64,000 bases of DNA from Novosphingobium sp. FSW06-99 (lineage in GTDB: Bacteria; Pseudomonadota; Alphaproteobacteria; Sphingomonadales; Sphingomonadaceae), in assembly GCF_001519065.1 (NCBI RefSeq), contig NZ_KQ954257.1:186001-250000 (forward strand), in the 5' to 3' direction. The notes below the pieces were generated by a model. The model did not search any database. It was given only the letters and a program-made list of their open reading frames with translations, and was not told the DNA's origin. Below are positions 55,020-63,972 of this stretch, piece by piece. Numbering within the stretch: position 1 is the stretch's first letter; every line of letters begins with the position of its first letter. A program made the position numbers and the translations under genes.

Positions 55020-57464
55020 TTATTCGGGCAGATCGGGCCGCATCGCAGTGGCGGCCAGGCTCTCCGCCTCGATCAGCAGGTCTTCGTCAGCCGCACCCAT
55101 CGGCAGGCTTTCGCGCCCGATCATCACCAGGACCGGCACAGCCAGCGGGCTGACCCGATCAAGCTCGACATGGACCAGCCGTTCGGCCGCGCGATCGAGC
55201 AGATCGGCCAGGCGCCCCAGATCGGTCAGCCGGGCGCGTGCATCGGCCCAGGCCGCCTCGATCAGCAGGTGGTCCGGCTCATACTTGCGCAAGACATCAT
55301 AGATCAGGTCGGTCGAAAAGGTTACCTGACGCCCGGTCTTGCGCTGTCCCGGCAATTGGCGTTCGACCAGGCCGGAGATCACCGCAACCTCGCGGAAGGC
55401 GCGGCGCAGCAGATAGGAACTGCGCACCCAGTCGTCGAATTCGTCGGCCAGGATGGTCGGTGACAACAGCGCTGCAGGGTCGCGAACCGGTTTGAGTCCC
55501 CATACTGCGAGCGCATAATCGTTGGCGACAAACCCCATCGGCGCGGCGCCCGCGCTTTCCATCCGCCGCGTGATCAGCATGCCGAGCGACTGGTTGGCGG
55601 TCCATCCGGCGAACGTGTAGAACACGCTGTAGGCGCGGCCGCCGTGGGGAAAGCTTTCCACCAGCAGTTCGTCGGGGCCGGGCAGGCGGCTGCGCCAATC
55701 CTGCATTTCCAGCCATTCGCGCACATCGTCGGGCATGCGGCCCCATCCCGCGCGATCGGTCAGCATGGCCTGCACCCGCGTGGCCAGATGTGTGGTCAGC
55801 GGCATCCGCGCGCCCAGATAGCTGGGGATCTGCCCCGACTTGCGTGCCGCGCGCACCAGCACCGCGTTGTCGCGCAAGCCTTCGACTTCCAGATCCAGCC
55901 CGGCAAAGCGGAAGGTATCGCCCGGCGCCAGTTGTGCGCCAAAATCCTCTTCGACTTTGCCTAGCGACCGCCCGTTGCGAAACCGCACTTCGAGCATGTC
56001 TGAATCGACGATAATCCCGGCGTTGATCCGGTAGCGCGCGGCAAGATCGGGGTGGGTCAGCCGCCAGCGGCCATCGGCGTCGCGCACGATCCGGCGGAAC
56101 CGGTCATAGGCGCGCAAGGCGTAACCACCGGTGGCCACAAACGCGAGCACCCGCTGCCATGCGGCGGCGTCGAGCCAGGCATAAGGCTGCGCCGCGCGCA
56201 CCTGGGCAAGCAGATCCGCTTCATCGAACGGCCCTGCACAGGCACAGGCCATCACATGCTGGGCGAGCACGTCGAGCCCGCCGGGGCGGAATTCATCGCC
56301 ATCGCGCTGCCCCGCCAGCACTGCGTCGCGCGCCGCCAGGGCTTCGAGGAATTCGAACCGGTTGCCGGGCACCAGCACAGCGCGGCTCGGGCTGTCGAGC
56401 CGGTGGTTGGCGCGTCCGATCCGTTGCAACAGCCGCGAAGACCCCTTGGGCGCGCCCATCTGCACCACCAGGTCGACATCGCCCCAATCGACCCCGAGAT
56501 CGAGACTGGCGGTGCACACCAGCGCGCGCAATTTGCCCTGGGCCATGGCGGTTTCAACTTTGGCGCGGGCCTCGCGGCTTAGCGATCCATGGTGAATGCC
56601 GATCGGCAGGGTGTCTTCGTTGGCATCCCACAATTGCTGAAACAGGTATTCGGCCAGAAAGCGCGTGTTGGTAAAGATCAGGGTGGTGCGATGCTGGCGG
56701 ATCAGGTCATAGACTTGCGGCACCGCCCAGGTTCCGGCGTGGCCACCCCACGGCACACGGCTGTCGACCGGTTCAAGGATTTCGACTTCGGGCGCGGCGC
56801 CGTTGTCGCCCACCACCAGCGCCACACGGGCCGGATCGCCCCCCGGCGCCAACCATGCGCGATAGCCCTCGGGATCGCCCAGCGTGGCCGACAGCGCGAC
56901 GCGGCGCATGCCCGGGCTCAACGCCTGCAGGCGCGCCAGTGACAATGCCAGCAGATCGCCGCGCTTGGTGGTGGCAAAGGCGTGGATCTCGTCGATCACC
57001 ACGCGTTGCAATCCGGCAAACAGCGTGGCGCTGTCGGGATAACTGAGCAGCAGCGCGAGCGATTCGGGTGTGGTCAGCAGCACGTGCGGGGGCCGCGCGC
57101 GCTGGCGCGCCTTGCGGTCGCTCGGCGTGTCGCCACTGCGCGTTTCGATGCGGATCGGCAGGCCGATCGCCTCCACCGGGGTCAGCAAGTTGCGCTTTAC
57201 ATCGTGCGCCAGCGCCTTCAGCGGCGAGACATAGAGCGTGTGCAGCCCGTCGGGTACCGGCGCGCCGTTCAGCCGTGAGTGCGCAAACGCGGCAAGCGTC
57301 GGCAGAAAACCCGCCAGTGTCTTGCCCGCGCCGGTATCGGCGACCAGCAGGGCGTGTTCGCCACGCGCCGCCGCCGCCAGCATGTCCGCCTGATGCCGCC
57401 GCACCGCCCAGCCGCGCGTGGCAAACCACGCAGCGATTTCGGGGGGCAAGGCGGCGCTGTCCAT
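55020..57464 (-). CDS. ligase-associated Lhr-type DEXH helicase
   Basis: ATP-dependent DNA helicase of the Lhr family, 814 residues, the size of the ligase-associated DNA damage-response form. Walker A is DTGAGKT (residues 43-49) and the DEXH box VIDEIHAF; motif III is SATLGDPEGY, motif IV TTLIFTNTRFLAEYLF, and motif VI QRIGRANHRLD. The Lhr-specific winged-helix and C-terminal regions follow (LGVDWGDVDLVVQMG, RYRINAGIIVDSDMLEVRF). In many bacteria it is grouped with an ATP-dependent ligase, a nuclease and a phosphoesterase; none of these is nearby, so it stands alone here. Confidence 0.92.
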   Translation of the reverse strand: MDSAALPPEIAAWFATRGWAVRRHQADMLAAAARGEHALLVADTGAGKTLAGFLPTLAAFAHSRLNGAPVPDGLHTLYVSPLKALAHDVKRNLLTPVEAIGLPIRIETRSGDTPSDRKARQRARPPHVLLTTPESLALLLSYPDSATLFAGLQRVVIDEIHAFATTKRGDLLALSLARLQALSPGMRRVALSATLGDPEGYRAWLAPGGDPARVALVVGDNGAAPEVEILEPVDSRVPWGGHAGTWAVPQVYDLIRQHRTTLIFTNTRFLAEYLFQQLWDANEDTLPIGIHHGSLSREARAKVETAMAQGKLRALVCTASLDLGVDWGDVDLVVQMGAPKGSSRLLQRIGRANHRLDSPSRAVLVPGNRFEFLEALAARDAVLAGQRDGDEFRPGGLDVLAQHVMACACAGPFDEADLLAQVRAAQPYAWLDAAAWQRVLAFVATGGYALRAYDRFRRIVRDADGRWRLTHPDLAARYRINAGIIVDSDMLEVRFRNGRSLGKVEEDFGAQLAPGDTFRFAGLDLEVEGLRDNAVLVRAARKSGQIPSYLGARMPLTTHLATRVQAMLTDRAGWGRMPDDVREWLEMQDWRSRLPGPDELLVESFPHGGRAYSVFYTFAGWTANQSLGMLITRRMESAGAAPMGFVANDYALAVWGLKPVRDPAALLSPTILADEFDDWVRSSYLLRRAFREVAVISGLVERQLPGQRKTGRQVTFSTDLIYDVLRKYEPDHLLIEAAWADARARLTDLGRLADLLDRAAERLVHVELDRVSPLAVPVLVMIGRESLPMGAADEDLLIEAESLAATAMRPDLPE

Positions 57465-57473
57465 CGCCGGACC

Positions 57474-58889
57474 CTAGCGGTGAACCCCGCAAGTGGCGAG
57501 CCGCCCGTCAAGGTCGGCCAGCAGGCGCTGCAATCCGTCGCCGGTCGGGCTTTCGGCGCGGGCGGTCACCAGCGCCTGGGTGTTCGACGCGCGCAGCAGC
57601 CACCAGCCATCGGGCGTGGTGACGCGTGCGCCATCGGTCGTATCGAACACCGCGTCTCCGGCACGCAAGGTGGCAACCACCGCCGCCACCACCGCAACCG
57701 GATCGTGGCCCGGTGCGGCAAAGCGCAAGTCGGGCGTGACATGCGTTTGCGGCATCGCATCGCGCAATTCGGTGATCGTCCGGCCCAGTCGCGCCGAAGC
57801 AGCCAGCACGCGCAAGGCGCCATAGAGCGCATCGTCATACCCGTAATAGGCGTCGGCAAAGAACAGATGCCCGGTCATTTCACCCGCCAGCACCGCCCCT
57901 GTTTGCTTCATTCCGGATTTGATCAGCGAATGGCCGGTCGGCGCCATCAGCGCCCGCCCACCATGCGCCGCGATCGTGTCGAACAGCGTCTGGCTCGCCT
58001 TGACATCGGCCATGATCAGGGCGCCGGGCCGTTGTTTCAGCAGATCCTGCGCCAGTATAGACAGGATCTGATCGCCCCACAGCACACGCCCGCGCCCGTC
58101 GACCACCCCCAGCCGATCGCCATCGCCGTCAAAGGCAAATCCGATATCGATGTTTCCCGCCGCGACAGCCCCGATCAGATCGCCAAGGTTCTCGACGATC
58201 GTCGGATCAGGATGGTGGTGGGGAAAATGGCCGTCAACAGCCGTAAAGAACAGGACATGCTGTCCCGGCAGATGGCCGACCAGTCGTTCGATCAGCGGGC
58301 CGGCGGCACCATTGCCCGCGTCCCAGCCGATGCGGCACCGTTCGAGCCAGGCCGGGTCTATCCCGTCGAGCGCATCGAGTATCCGCGCGACATAGGCCTG
58401 CGCCAGATCGACCTGCTCGACCCGGCCCGGTGCGAGCGGCTGCCCCCAATCCCCGGCAGCAGCGATGCGCCCCAGTTCGACTATGTCCTGGCCAAAGAAT
58501 GGCTGGCCCCCAAGATCCAGCTTGAAGCCATTGTGATCCTTGGGATTGTGGCTGCCGGTTATCTCTATGCCGCCGTGCACGTCCTGGGCTGAGGCAACCG
58601 CGTAATACAGCAGCGGGGTGGGCACCAGGCCGATCCGCCGCACGGTAATCCCGCCTTCGACCAGACCCTCTACCACCGCCGTTTCGAGCGCGGGCGAGCT
58701 CAGCCGTCCGTCATAGCCGACCGCAACGCAATCGCCCCCGGCGCGCCGCACACAGACGGCAAACGCGCGCCCGACTGCCCAGGCATCGCGCGGGCCCAGC
58801 GTTTCGCCCCAGACCCCGCGCATGTCGTATTCGCGCAACAGGCTGGGGTCGAAATGGTGACCCCTGCCATCCGCGATCGGGTCATCCAC
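57474..58889 (-). CDS. phosphomannomutase/phosphoglucomutase
   Basis: Alpha-D-phosphohexomutase of the AlgC/ManB type, about 471 residues, interconverting hexose 1- and 6-phosphates for exopolysaccharide and LPS. The catalytic phosphoserine is in ITGSHNPKDHNG near residue 112, the Mg site is FDGDGDRLG near 251, the sugar-specificity loop is AGEMTGHLFF and the phosphate-binding loop is RASNTQALVTARAES. I chose the GTG at 58889, which overlaps the stop of the J-domain gene by eight bases; an ATG 14 codons upstream also exists but lies within that gene. It is the last gene of the mipZ run. Confidence 0.93.
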   Translation of the reverse strand: MDDPIADGRGHHFDPSLLREYDMRGVWGETLGPRDAWAVGRAFAVCVRRAGGDCVAVGYDGRLSSPALETAVVEGLVEGGITVRRIGLVPTPLLYYAVASAQDVHGGIEITGSHNPKDHNGFKLDLGGQPFFGQDIVELGRIAAAGDWGQPLAPGRVEQVDLAQAYVARILDALDGIDPAWLERCRIGWDAGNGAAGPLIERLVGHLPGQHVLFFTAVDGHFPHHHPDPTIVENLGDLIGAVAAGNIDIGFAFDGDGDRLGVVDGRGRVLWGDQILSILAQDLLKQRPGALIMADVKASQTLFDTIAAHGGRALMAPTGHSLIKSGMKQTGAVLAGEMTGHLFFADAYYGYDDALYGALRVLAASARLGRTITELRDAMPQTHVTPDLRFAAPGHDPVAVVAAVVATLRAGDAVFDTTDGARVTTPDGWWLLRASNTQALVTARAESPTGDGLQRLLADLDGRLATCGVHR

Positions 58890-59175
58890 GATTGCCGGGG
58901 CCCAGCCGTTCGAGCAGCACGTCGCGCGCATCGTTGGCTTCGTAGACCGCTTCGCTGGTGCCGCCGCGGTCGGGGTGAACCCGCGTGATCAGGCGGCGGT
59001 GGGCATCGATGATATCTTCGCGCCCGGCATCCGCCGGAACCCCCAGCAGCACCCGCGCGCGCTGTTCGCGCCGGGCCAGATCGCGGCCCTGCCACAGCGC
59101 CCACGGCCATTGCCCGGTGGTCCAGCGGATCACCAGACTGGCCAGCGCGGCCAGAACCGCCAGCCGTTCGATCAT
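58882..59175 (-). CDS. membrane-anchored J-domain protein
   Basis: Small protein of 97 residues. An N-terminal hydrophobic segment (LAVLAALASLVIRWTTGQW) anchors it, and the C-terminal J domain has the HPD motif (VHPDRGG, near residues 67-69) needed to stimulate an Hsp70 such as DnaK. It resembles the DnaJ-like part of DjlA or Pam18/TIM14-type J proteins. The start ATG overlaps the mipZ stop (ATGA), and its stop overlaps the next start, so translational coupling in both directions is likely. Its client is unknown. Confidence 0.85.
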   Translation of the reverse strand: MIERLAVLAALASLVIRWTTGQWPWALWQGRDLARREQRARVLLGVPADAGREDIIDAHRRLITRVHPDRGGTSEAVYEANDARDVLLERLGPGNRG

Positions 59176-60014
59176 GTCACGCCTTCGAGCGCCAACTGGC
59201 CCTTTTGCCGCAGCACCGGCAGGTTGAGCCCGGCGATCAGCGTGCGCAGTTCCTGCCGCGCCACCAGATGGCTGGTGCCCAGTTCGCCCAGATGCCCTTT
59301 GTCGAGCAAAGTCAGCCCGCTGGGGAACAGTTCGCGATAGATCACGCGTTCGGACAGGCCGCTGGCGATGCGAAACCCGACCCGGCGCGACAGTTCGGTC
59401 AGCGCCTGGTCGATACGCCGCTGGTTGCGCGCCTCGGTATAGCCGGTGCGGTTGCGCACCACCACCCAGTCCATGTCACGCCGGGCATCGCGGATCGTGG
59501 CCATCGCGCGTTTCTTGCGCGCTTCCCAGATCAGTTCGGCATAGAATGACAGGCGGCGGACCTTGAAGGTTTCGGCATCGACTTGCCCGATCAGGTCGAA
59601 ATCGACGAAGCTGTCATTGAGCGGAGTGACCAGCGTGTCGGCGCGCGTGGCCACATGGCGTGCCAGCGGGTCATCGCGGCCGGGGGTGTCGAACACGATG
59701 AAATCGGCCTCTGCCCCCATCGCTTCGACCAGCGCGTCGAGCGCCTCGACATCGTCGCCGGCATGCACCGCAAAGGTCGCGGTGGGCAGGTCGATCTGCC
59801 GCCGGCGCGCGGTTTCGGCACGATTTTCGAGATAGCGATGCAGCGTGCGCTGGCGGCTGTCGAGATCGATCGCCGCCACGCGCGCGCCCTGATAGGCCAG
59901 TGCGATGGCCACGTGGACCGCCGTGGTCGATTTGCCGGTGCCGCCTTTTTCGTTGGCAAACACGATGCGGTGTGGGCCGTTCGACACAATCTCTTCCTTC
60001 TTGGACCGGTTCAC
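59172..60014 (-). CDS. mipZ: division-plane positioning ATPase MipZ
   Basis: ParA-like P-loop ATPase of 280 residues that forms polar gradients around ParB and inhibits FtsZ polymerisation in Caulobacter and relatives. The deviant Walker A is NEKGGTGKSTTAVH (residues 21-34), followed by AIDLDSRQRT and, in the middle, DTPGRDDPLARH and NDSFVDFDLIGQV. The C-terminal part FRIASGLSERVIYRELFPSGLT matches MipZ and separates it from ParA. The upstream region is divergent from panC. Its place at the head of an overlapping run suggests control of division and envelope synthesis together. Confidence 0.95.
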   Translation of the reverse strand: MNRSKKEEIVSNGPHRIVFANEKGGTGKSTTAVHVAIALAYQGARVAAIDLDSRQRTLHRYLENRAETARRRQIDLPTATFAVHAGDDVEALDALVEAMGAEADFIVFDTPGRDDPLARHVATRADTLVTPLNDSFVDFDLIGQVDAETFKVRRLSFYAELIWEARKKRAMATIRDARRDMDWVVVRNRTGYTEARNQRRIDQALTELSRRVGFRIASGLSERVIYRELFPSGLTLLDKGHLGELGTSHLVARQELRTLIAGLNLPVLRQKGQLALEGVT

Positions 60015-60143
60015 GTGATCGGGCGCTTGAATGCGACCGGGTGCGGAGCTAGGCCGGAGCGCCTAATGCGCCAACCGCCCGACTGCAATCATGTTTGGCC
60101 CCGTTTCAGCAACCCGGCGGATGGTAAAGGAGACACCGGCCCC

Positions 60144-61028
60144 ATGCAAACTGTCTCGACCCGTGCAGAGCTGGGCAAATCGGTTGCCATGCTCAAAAGC
60201 GGGGGAAAAACCCTGGCGCTGGTGCCGACCATGGGCGCCCTGCACGAAGGGCATCTGACGCTGGTGCGGCGCGCGCGCGCCTGTGCGGATCGGGTCGCGG
60301 TGTCGATTTTCGTCAATCCCCTGCAATTCGGCGTGAACGAGGATCTTGATGCCTATCCGCGCCAGTTGGCGCAGGATCAGCGCCTCTTGCGCGCAGCCGG
60401 GGTCGACTTGTTGTGGGCGCCGGGCGTTGCGGAAATGTACCCTGACGGGTTTGCCACCACGGTTTCGGTGCAAGGGCTCGACCGCGTGCTGTGCGGCATG
60501 CACCGGCCCGGCCATTTCGATGGTGTGGCCACGGTCGTGCTCAAACTGTTCAACCAGGTCTGCCCCGATGTCGCGCTGTTCGGCGAAAAGGATTGGCAAC
60601 AGTTGACGATCATCCGCCGCATGGCGCGCGATCTGGATCTGGCCTTTCCGCGCGCCGAGGCGATCATCGGCGTGCCCACTGTGCGCGAGCCCGATGGCCT
60701 GGCGCTGAGCAGCCGCAACCGCTATCTGTCGCAGGCCGAACGCGCCAGCGCGACCACGCTCAACCGGGCGATGCGCGTGGCCGTCGCCGCCATCCTGGCG
60801 GGCGATCCGGTCGGTCCGGTGCTCGATCAGGTGCGCCGCACGCTGCTGGCCGCCGGGTTCGATCGCATCGACTATGCCGATTTGCGCAGTGCCGAAACAT
60901 TGGATGATCTGGCCCAGTGGCATGGCGGCGCGGCGCGGTTGCTGGTGGCGGCGCATATCGGCCGCACCCGGTTGATCGACAACATGGCCATCGAACCCGC
61001 GATGGCCCATATGCCAGAGGTTGCATAA
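60144..61028 (+). CDS. panC: pantothenate synthetase
   Basis: ATP-dependent ligation of pantoate and beta-alanine to make pantothenate, for coenzyme A. It has 294 residues. The nucleotide-binding MGALHEGHLTL (residues 30-40, HIGH-like), FVNPLQFGVNEDL, and the KMSKS-like LSSRNRYLS loop are all present, with the GEKDWQQL substrate segment. The ATG at 60144 is preceded by AAAGGAGA. The open frame continues upstream but is not PanC-like. It begins a four-gene run on the plus strand. Confidence 0.96.
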   Translation: MQTVSTRAELGKSVAMLKSGGKTLALVPTMGALHEGHLTLVRRARACADRVAVSIFVNPLQFGVNEDLDAYPRQLAQDQRLLRAAGVDLLWAPGVAEMYPDGFATTVSVQGLDRVLCGMHRPGHFDGVATVVLKLFNQVCPDVALFGEKDWQQLTIIRRMARDLDLAFPRAEAIIGVPTVREPDGLALSSRNRYLSQAERASATTLNRAMRVAVAAILAGDPVGPVLDQVRRTLLAAGFDRIDYADLRSAETLDDLAQWHGGAARLLVAAHIGRTRLIDNMAIEPAMAHMPEVA

Positions 61029-61051
61029 GCACCCGAACAGGAGAGCATGTC

Positions 61052-61819
61052 ATGGCCACGCAGATCCGTCCGAATATCGAATGCAGCGACAGCGAATGGC
61101 ACGCGCGGCAGGAACTGGCAGCGTGTTATCGCATCTTCGACCTGCTGGGCTGGTCGGAATCGGTCTACAACCACATCTCGGTCAAACTGCCCGACCAGGA
61201 TGGCGCGTTCCTGATCAATCCCTATGGCCTGCTCTATAGCGAGGTGACCGCGAGCAATCTGGTCAAGATCGACATCGACGGCAACACGCTGGGGTCGAGC
61301 CAGTACCCGGTCAACAAGGCCGGATTTACCCAGCATGCCTATTTCCACCGCCATCTGCACTGGGCCAACGCCATCTGCCACGTGCACACCACCGCCTCGA
61401 TGGCGGTGTGCAGCCTGGAGGAAGGGCTGCTGCCGATCAATTTCTATGCCTGCAATTTCATCGGTCGGTTGGCCTATCACGATTTCGAGGGCGTGACGGT
61501 GCGCGCCGAAGAAGGCGAACGGCTGCTGGCCAATCTGGGTACGAAGAATATCCTGATGTTGCGCAACCATGGCCCGGTGGTGCTGGCGCCGACGCTGCCG
61601 TCGATGTTTGTGCAGATGTGGGCGCTGCAACGCGCCTGCGAAATTCAATTGGCGACATTGTCGATGGGGCAGCCCGCGATCCGCATTGCCGACGATGTGG
61701 TCGCGGTACACCAGCGCGATCTGGGCCAGGTCGCCGTGCCGGGCAGCGCGCCGGGGGCCACCGACTTTGCCGCCTGGGTGCGCCGGATCGACCAGATCGA
61801 CCGCAGTTGGCGGGACTGA
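61052..61819 (+). CDS. class II aldolase/adducin family protein
   Basis: A zinc-dependent aldolase-like protein of 255 residues. The metal ligands of the family appear as CHVHTTASMAV (HxH near residues 109-112) and MLRNHGPVVLAP (third His), with INPYGLLYSEVTASNLVKID near residues 50-70 as the substrate loop. CAGGAG lies before the ATG. Although related to fuculose-1-phosphate aldolase, this subgroup (RHLHWANAICHVHT) is typical of class II aldolases of unknown substrate in Proteobacteria. It follows panC by 23 bases and touches the next gene end to end. Confidence 0.87.
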   Translation: MATQIRPNIECSDSEWHARQELAACYRIFDLLGWSESVYNHISVKLPDQDGAFLINPYGLLYSEVTASNLVKIDIDGNTLGSSQYPVNKAGFTQHAYFHRHLHWANAICHVHTTASMAVCSLEEGLLPINFYACNFIGRLAYHDFEGVTVRAEEGERLLANLGTKNILMLRNHGPVVLAPTLPSMFVQMWALQRACEIQLATLSMGQPAIRIADDVVAVHQRDLGQVAVPGSAPGATDFAAWVRRIDQIDRSWRD

Positions 61820-62329
61820 ATGGCGCGTCTGACCGTCAACAACCAGCCGGTTGAATTCCACCTCGACAGCGATGTGCCACTGTTGTGGGCGCTGCGCGAT
61901 GCGGCCAATCTGACCGGCACCAAATATGGCTGCGGCACCGGCGAATGCGGCGCGTGCCTGGTGATTGTCGACGGGCAGGCGATGCCCAGTTGCACGCTGT
62001 CGCTGGGCGAAGCCGAAGGGCGCGCCGTGACCACCATCGAAGGGCTGTCGCCCGACCGCAACCATCCGGTGCAACAGGCGTTCGTGGCCGAACAGGCGAT
62101 CCAGTGCGGGTTTTGCGCCCCCGGGCTGGTGATAGCCGCCGCCGCGCTGCTGGCGGGCAACACCAATCCGACCGAAGCGGACATCACCACCGCGATCACC
62201 AACATCTGCCGGTGCGGGGTCGAACCCCGGCTGGTCCGCACGATCCAGCGCGCGGGGCGCATCATGCGGGGAGAAGAACCGGGCCTGCGCGTTCCCGTTC
62301 CCGCCACTGCCACCACCCCCGGACTATAA
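61820..62329 (+). CDS. [2Fe-2S] subunit of a xanthine-oxidase-type enzyme, orphan
   Basis: A 169-residue iron-sulfur protein like CoxS or IorA, the small electron-transfer subunit of molybdenum hydroxylases. The first cluster binds at CGTGECGACLVIVDG and MPSC, the second at CGFC and CRCG, all eight cysteines being present. It starts directly after the aldolase stop. The molybdopterin and FAD subunits that normally accompany it are not in the window, so the partner must be encoded elsewhere or this protein has another use. Confidence 0.9.
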   Translation: MARLTVNNQPVEFHLDSDVPLLWALRDAANLTGTKYGCGTGECGACLVIVDGQAMPSCTLSLGEAEGRAVTTIEGLSPDRNHPVQQAFVAEQAIQCGFCAPGLVIAAAALLAGNTNPTEADITTAITNICRCGVEPRLVRTIQRAGRIMRGEEPGLRVPVPATATTPGL

Positions 62330-62338
62330 GGACCGACC

Positions 62339-62680
62339 ATGAAAGCGACGATCTGGCACAACCCCGCATGCGGCACATCGCGCAACACGCTGGCGCTGTT
62401 GGCCGACGCCGGTGCCGAAGTGACGGTGATTGAATATCTGAAAACCCCGCCCAGCGCGGCGAAACTGGCGCAGCTATATCGCGACGCCGGGATCACCCCC
62501 CAACAGGGGCTGCGCATCCGGGGCACTGATGCCGCCGAACGCGGCCTGCCGCAGGCCGATGATGCGACCGTGCTCGCCGCAATGGTGGCGCAGCCCATCC
62601 TGATCGAACGCCCGCTGGTCGAAACCGACAAGGGCGTGCGCCTGTGCCGCCCCAAAGAGCGGGTGCAGGAAATCCTTTAA
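62339..62680 (+). CDS. arsC: ArsC family reductase (arsenate reductase-like)
   Basis: A thioredoxin-fold protein of 113 residues. The active-site cysteine is Cys11 in HNPACGTSRN, followed by the glutaredoxin-like core and the conserved RPLVET. The conserved arginine triad of arsenate-binding ArsC is partly visible (IRGTDAAERG, LIERPLVETDKGVRLCRP). It may reduce arsenate with glutathione, but no other ars gene is near and Spx-like relatives are regulators or unknown. It ends the panC run. Confidence 0.82.
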   Translation: MKATIWHNPACGTSRNTLALLADAGAEVTVIEYLKTPPSAAKLAQLYRDAGITPQQGLRIRGTDAAERGLPQADDATVLAAMVAQPILIERPLVETDKGVRLCRPKERVQEIL

Positions 62681-62790
62681 AAAGGAAGGAAGCGCCCGGC
62701 GCCGATCAGCGCGGCAGCGCAGCCGAACACCACGGCAACGCGCAAGGCTTCCTCGATCAGAACGGCAGGGTGGCGCAGAGCTTGGGACAT
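62677..62790 (-). CDS. possible 37-residue membrane peptide
   Basis: An ORF too short for usual callers, on the strand opposite to arsC and overlapping its last bases. It has a charged N-terminus and one hydrophobic helix (ALRVAVVFGCAAALIGAG), ending FLPF. The ribosome site is poor (only AGGA next to the ATG). It lies upstream of nothing on its strand and downstream of the carboxypeptidase gene. A small membrane protein is plausible but only comparative data can decide. Confidence 0.35.
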   Translation of the reverse strand: MSQALRHPAVLIEEALRVAVVFGCAAALIGAGRFLPF

Positions 62791-62832
62791 GTCCTGTGCT
62801 CTGCGCCGCAAGAGGTTAAAAAGCGGTAAATA

Positions 62833-63972
62833 CTATTGCGCCAGCAGCCATTCATGCAGCGATTCGAGGCAGGCCCGCGCGAGCAGTTGCGATCGTTCGG
62901 GGCTCCACCCTTGCGCGCGGCAGGGCAAATCGTCGTTGTCCTTGAACGGCATTTCCAGCGTCATCGCCACTGCGCCAAACCGTTCGGCGATCTGGTTGGT
63001 CGACATCGTCAGGTTGGCGGTGCCGGGGCGCGCCTCGGGATAGCCGCGCCGGGTCTGGAAATCGGGGGTGCGGCGTTCGAGAATCGCGCGATAGCGGCGA
63101 TAGCCCGCACCCTGTTCGTCGCGCCATGACGGAATGCCCTCAAACCCGGCCAGGAACACGTGCGGGATTGCCTCGTCGCCGTGCACATCCATCGCGAAAT
63201 CGACGCCGGTCGCGTCCATCGCATCGCGGATCGCCAGCACTTCGCGCGAGCGGTCGGCGCTGGGCGCGTGCCATTCGCGGTTGAGATTGACCCCGGCGGC
63301 GTTGGTGCGCAGATGGCCGCGCACCGATCCATCGGGATTGGCATTGGGCACCACATGAAACGTGCAAAGCTGACGCAGCGCGCGGCCATGCGGGTCGGCA
63401 GGATCGGTCAGCAGCGCCAGCGCACCCTCCATCCACCATTCGGCCATCGATTCGCCGGGATGCTGGCGGGCATAGAGCCACACCGTGCGCGGGCCTTCGC
63501 CCAGCGTCAGGCAGTCGATCGGGCGGCCTTCGAGGCTGTGGCCCAGCACATGGTGGGTGACGCCGGGCTCGCCCGCACTGCGCGCCACCAGATCGCCATG
63601 GCGTTCCCACGAATAGGGCGCGAAATAGGCAAACCAGCACAAGTCGCCCGCGGGGCGATGGCGGATGGTCAGCGTGCCGCCTTCGACCGCCGGGTCATAG
63701 CTGGTTTCGGTGCGGCCCCAGAACTGGCGGTCTTCGCTGAACACCGCGCGATAGGCCTCCCACCCGCCGGGATAGGCCGCCGCGGCCAGCCCGGTCAGCC
63801 GCAATTCGAGGTCGCGGCCCGCCGCCCCGGCCACACGGAAATGGAACCACTGGAAAAACTGCGAATGCGCGTCGCGGCGGATGGCGAGCCGCGCCTGGGT
63901 GCCGTCGATCGACAGCACTTCGATATTGCCGCTGTCGAACGCGGCGTCGATGATGATGGGGGTCTGAGTCAT
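62833..63972 (-). CDS. M14-type cytosolic carboxypeptidase
   Basis: Zinc metallocarboxypeptidase of 379 residues, most like the CCP/Nna1 subgroup of family M14. An N-terminal beta-sandwich domain (residues 1 to about 130) is followed by the carboxypeptidase domain: QHPGES (zinc His and Glu) near residue 169, [32 protein letters not shown] (zinc His) and the catalytic Glu in ALTLEMPFK-like AMTLEMPFK. No signal peptide, so it acts in the cytoplasm. Bacterial substrates are unknown. It converges on arsC. Confidence 0.92.
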   Translation of the reverse strand: MTQTPIIIDAAFDSGNIEVLSIDGTQARLAIRRDAHSQFFQWFHFRVAGAAGRDLELRLTGLAAAAYPGGWEAYRAVFSEDRQFWGRTETSYDPAVEGGTLTIRHRPAGDLCWFAYFAPYSWERHGDLVARSAGEPGVTHHVLGHSLEGRPIDCLTLGEGPRTVWLYARQHPGESMAEWWMEGALALLTDPADPHGRALRQLCTFHVVPNANPDGSVRGHLRTNAAGVNLNREWHAPSADRSREVLAIRDAMDATGVDFAMDVHGDEAIPHVFLAGFEGIPSWRDEQGAGYRRYRAILERRTPDFQTRRGYPEARPGTANLTMSTNQIAERFGAVAMTLEMPFKDNDDLPCRAQGWSPERSQLLARACLESLHEWLLAQ

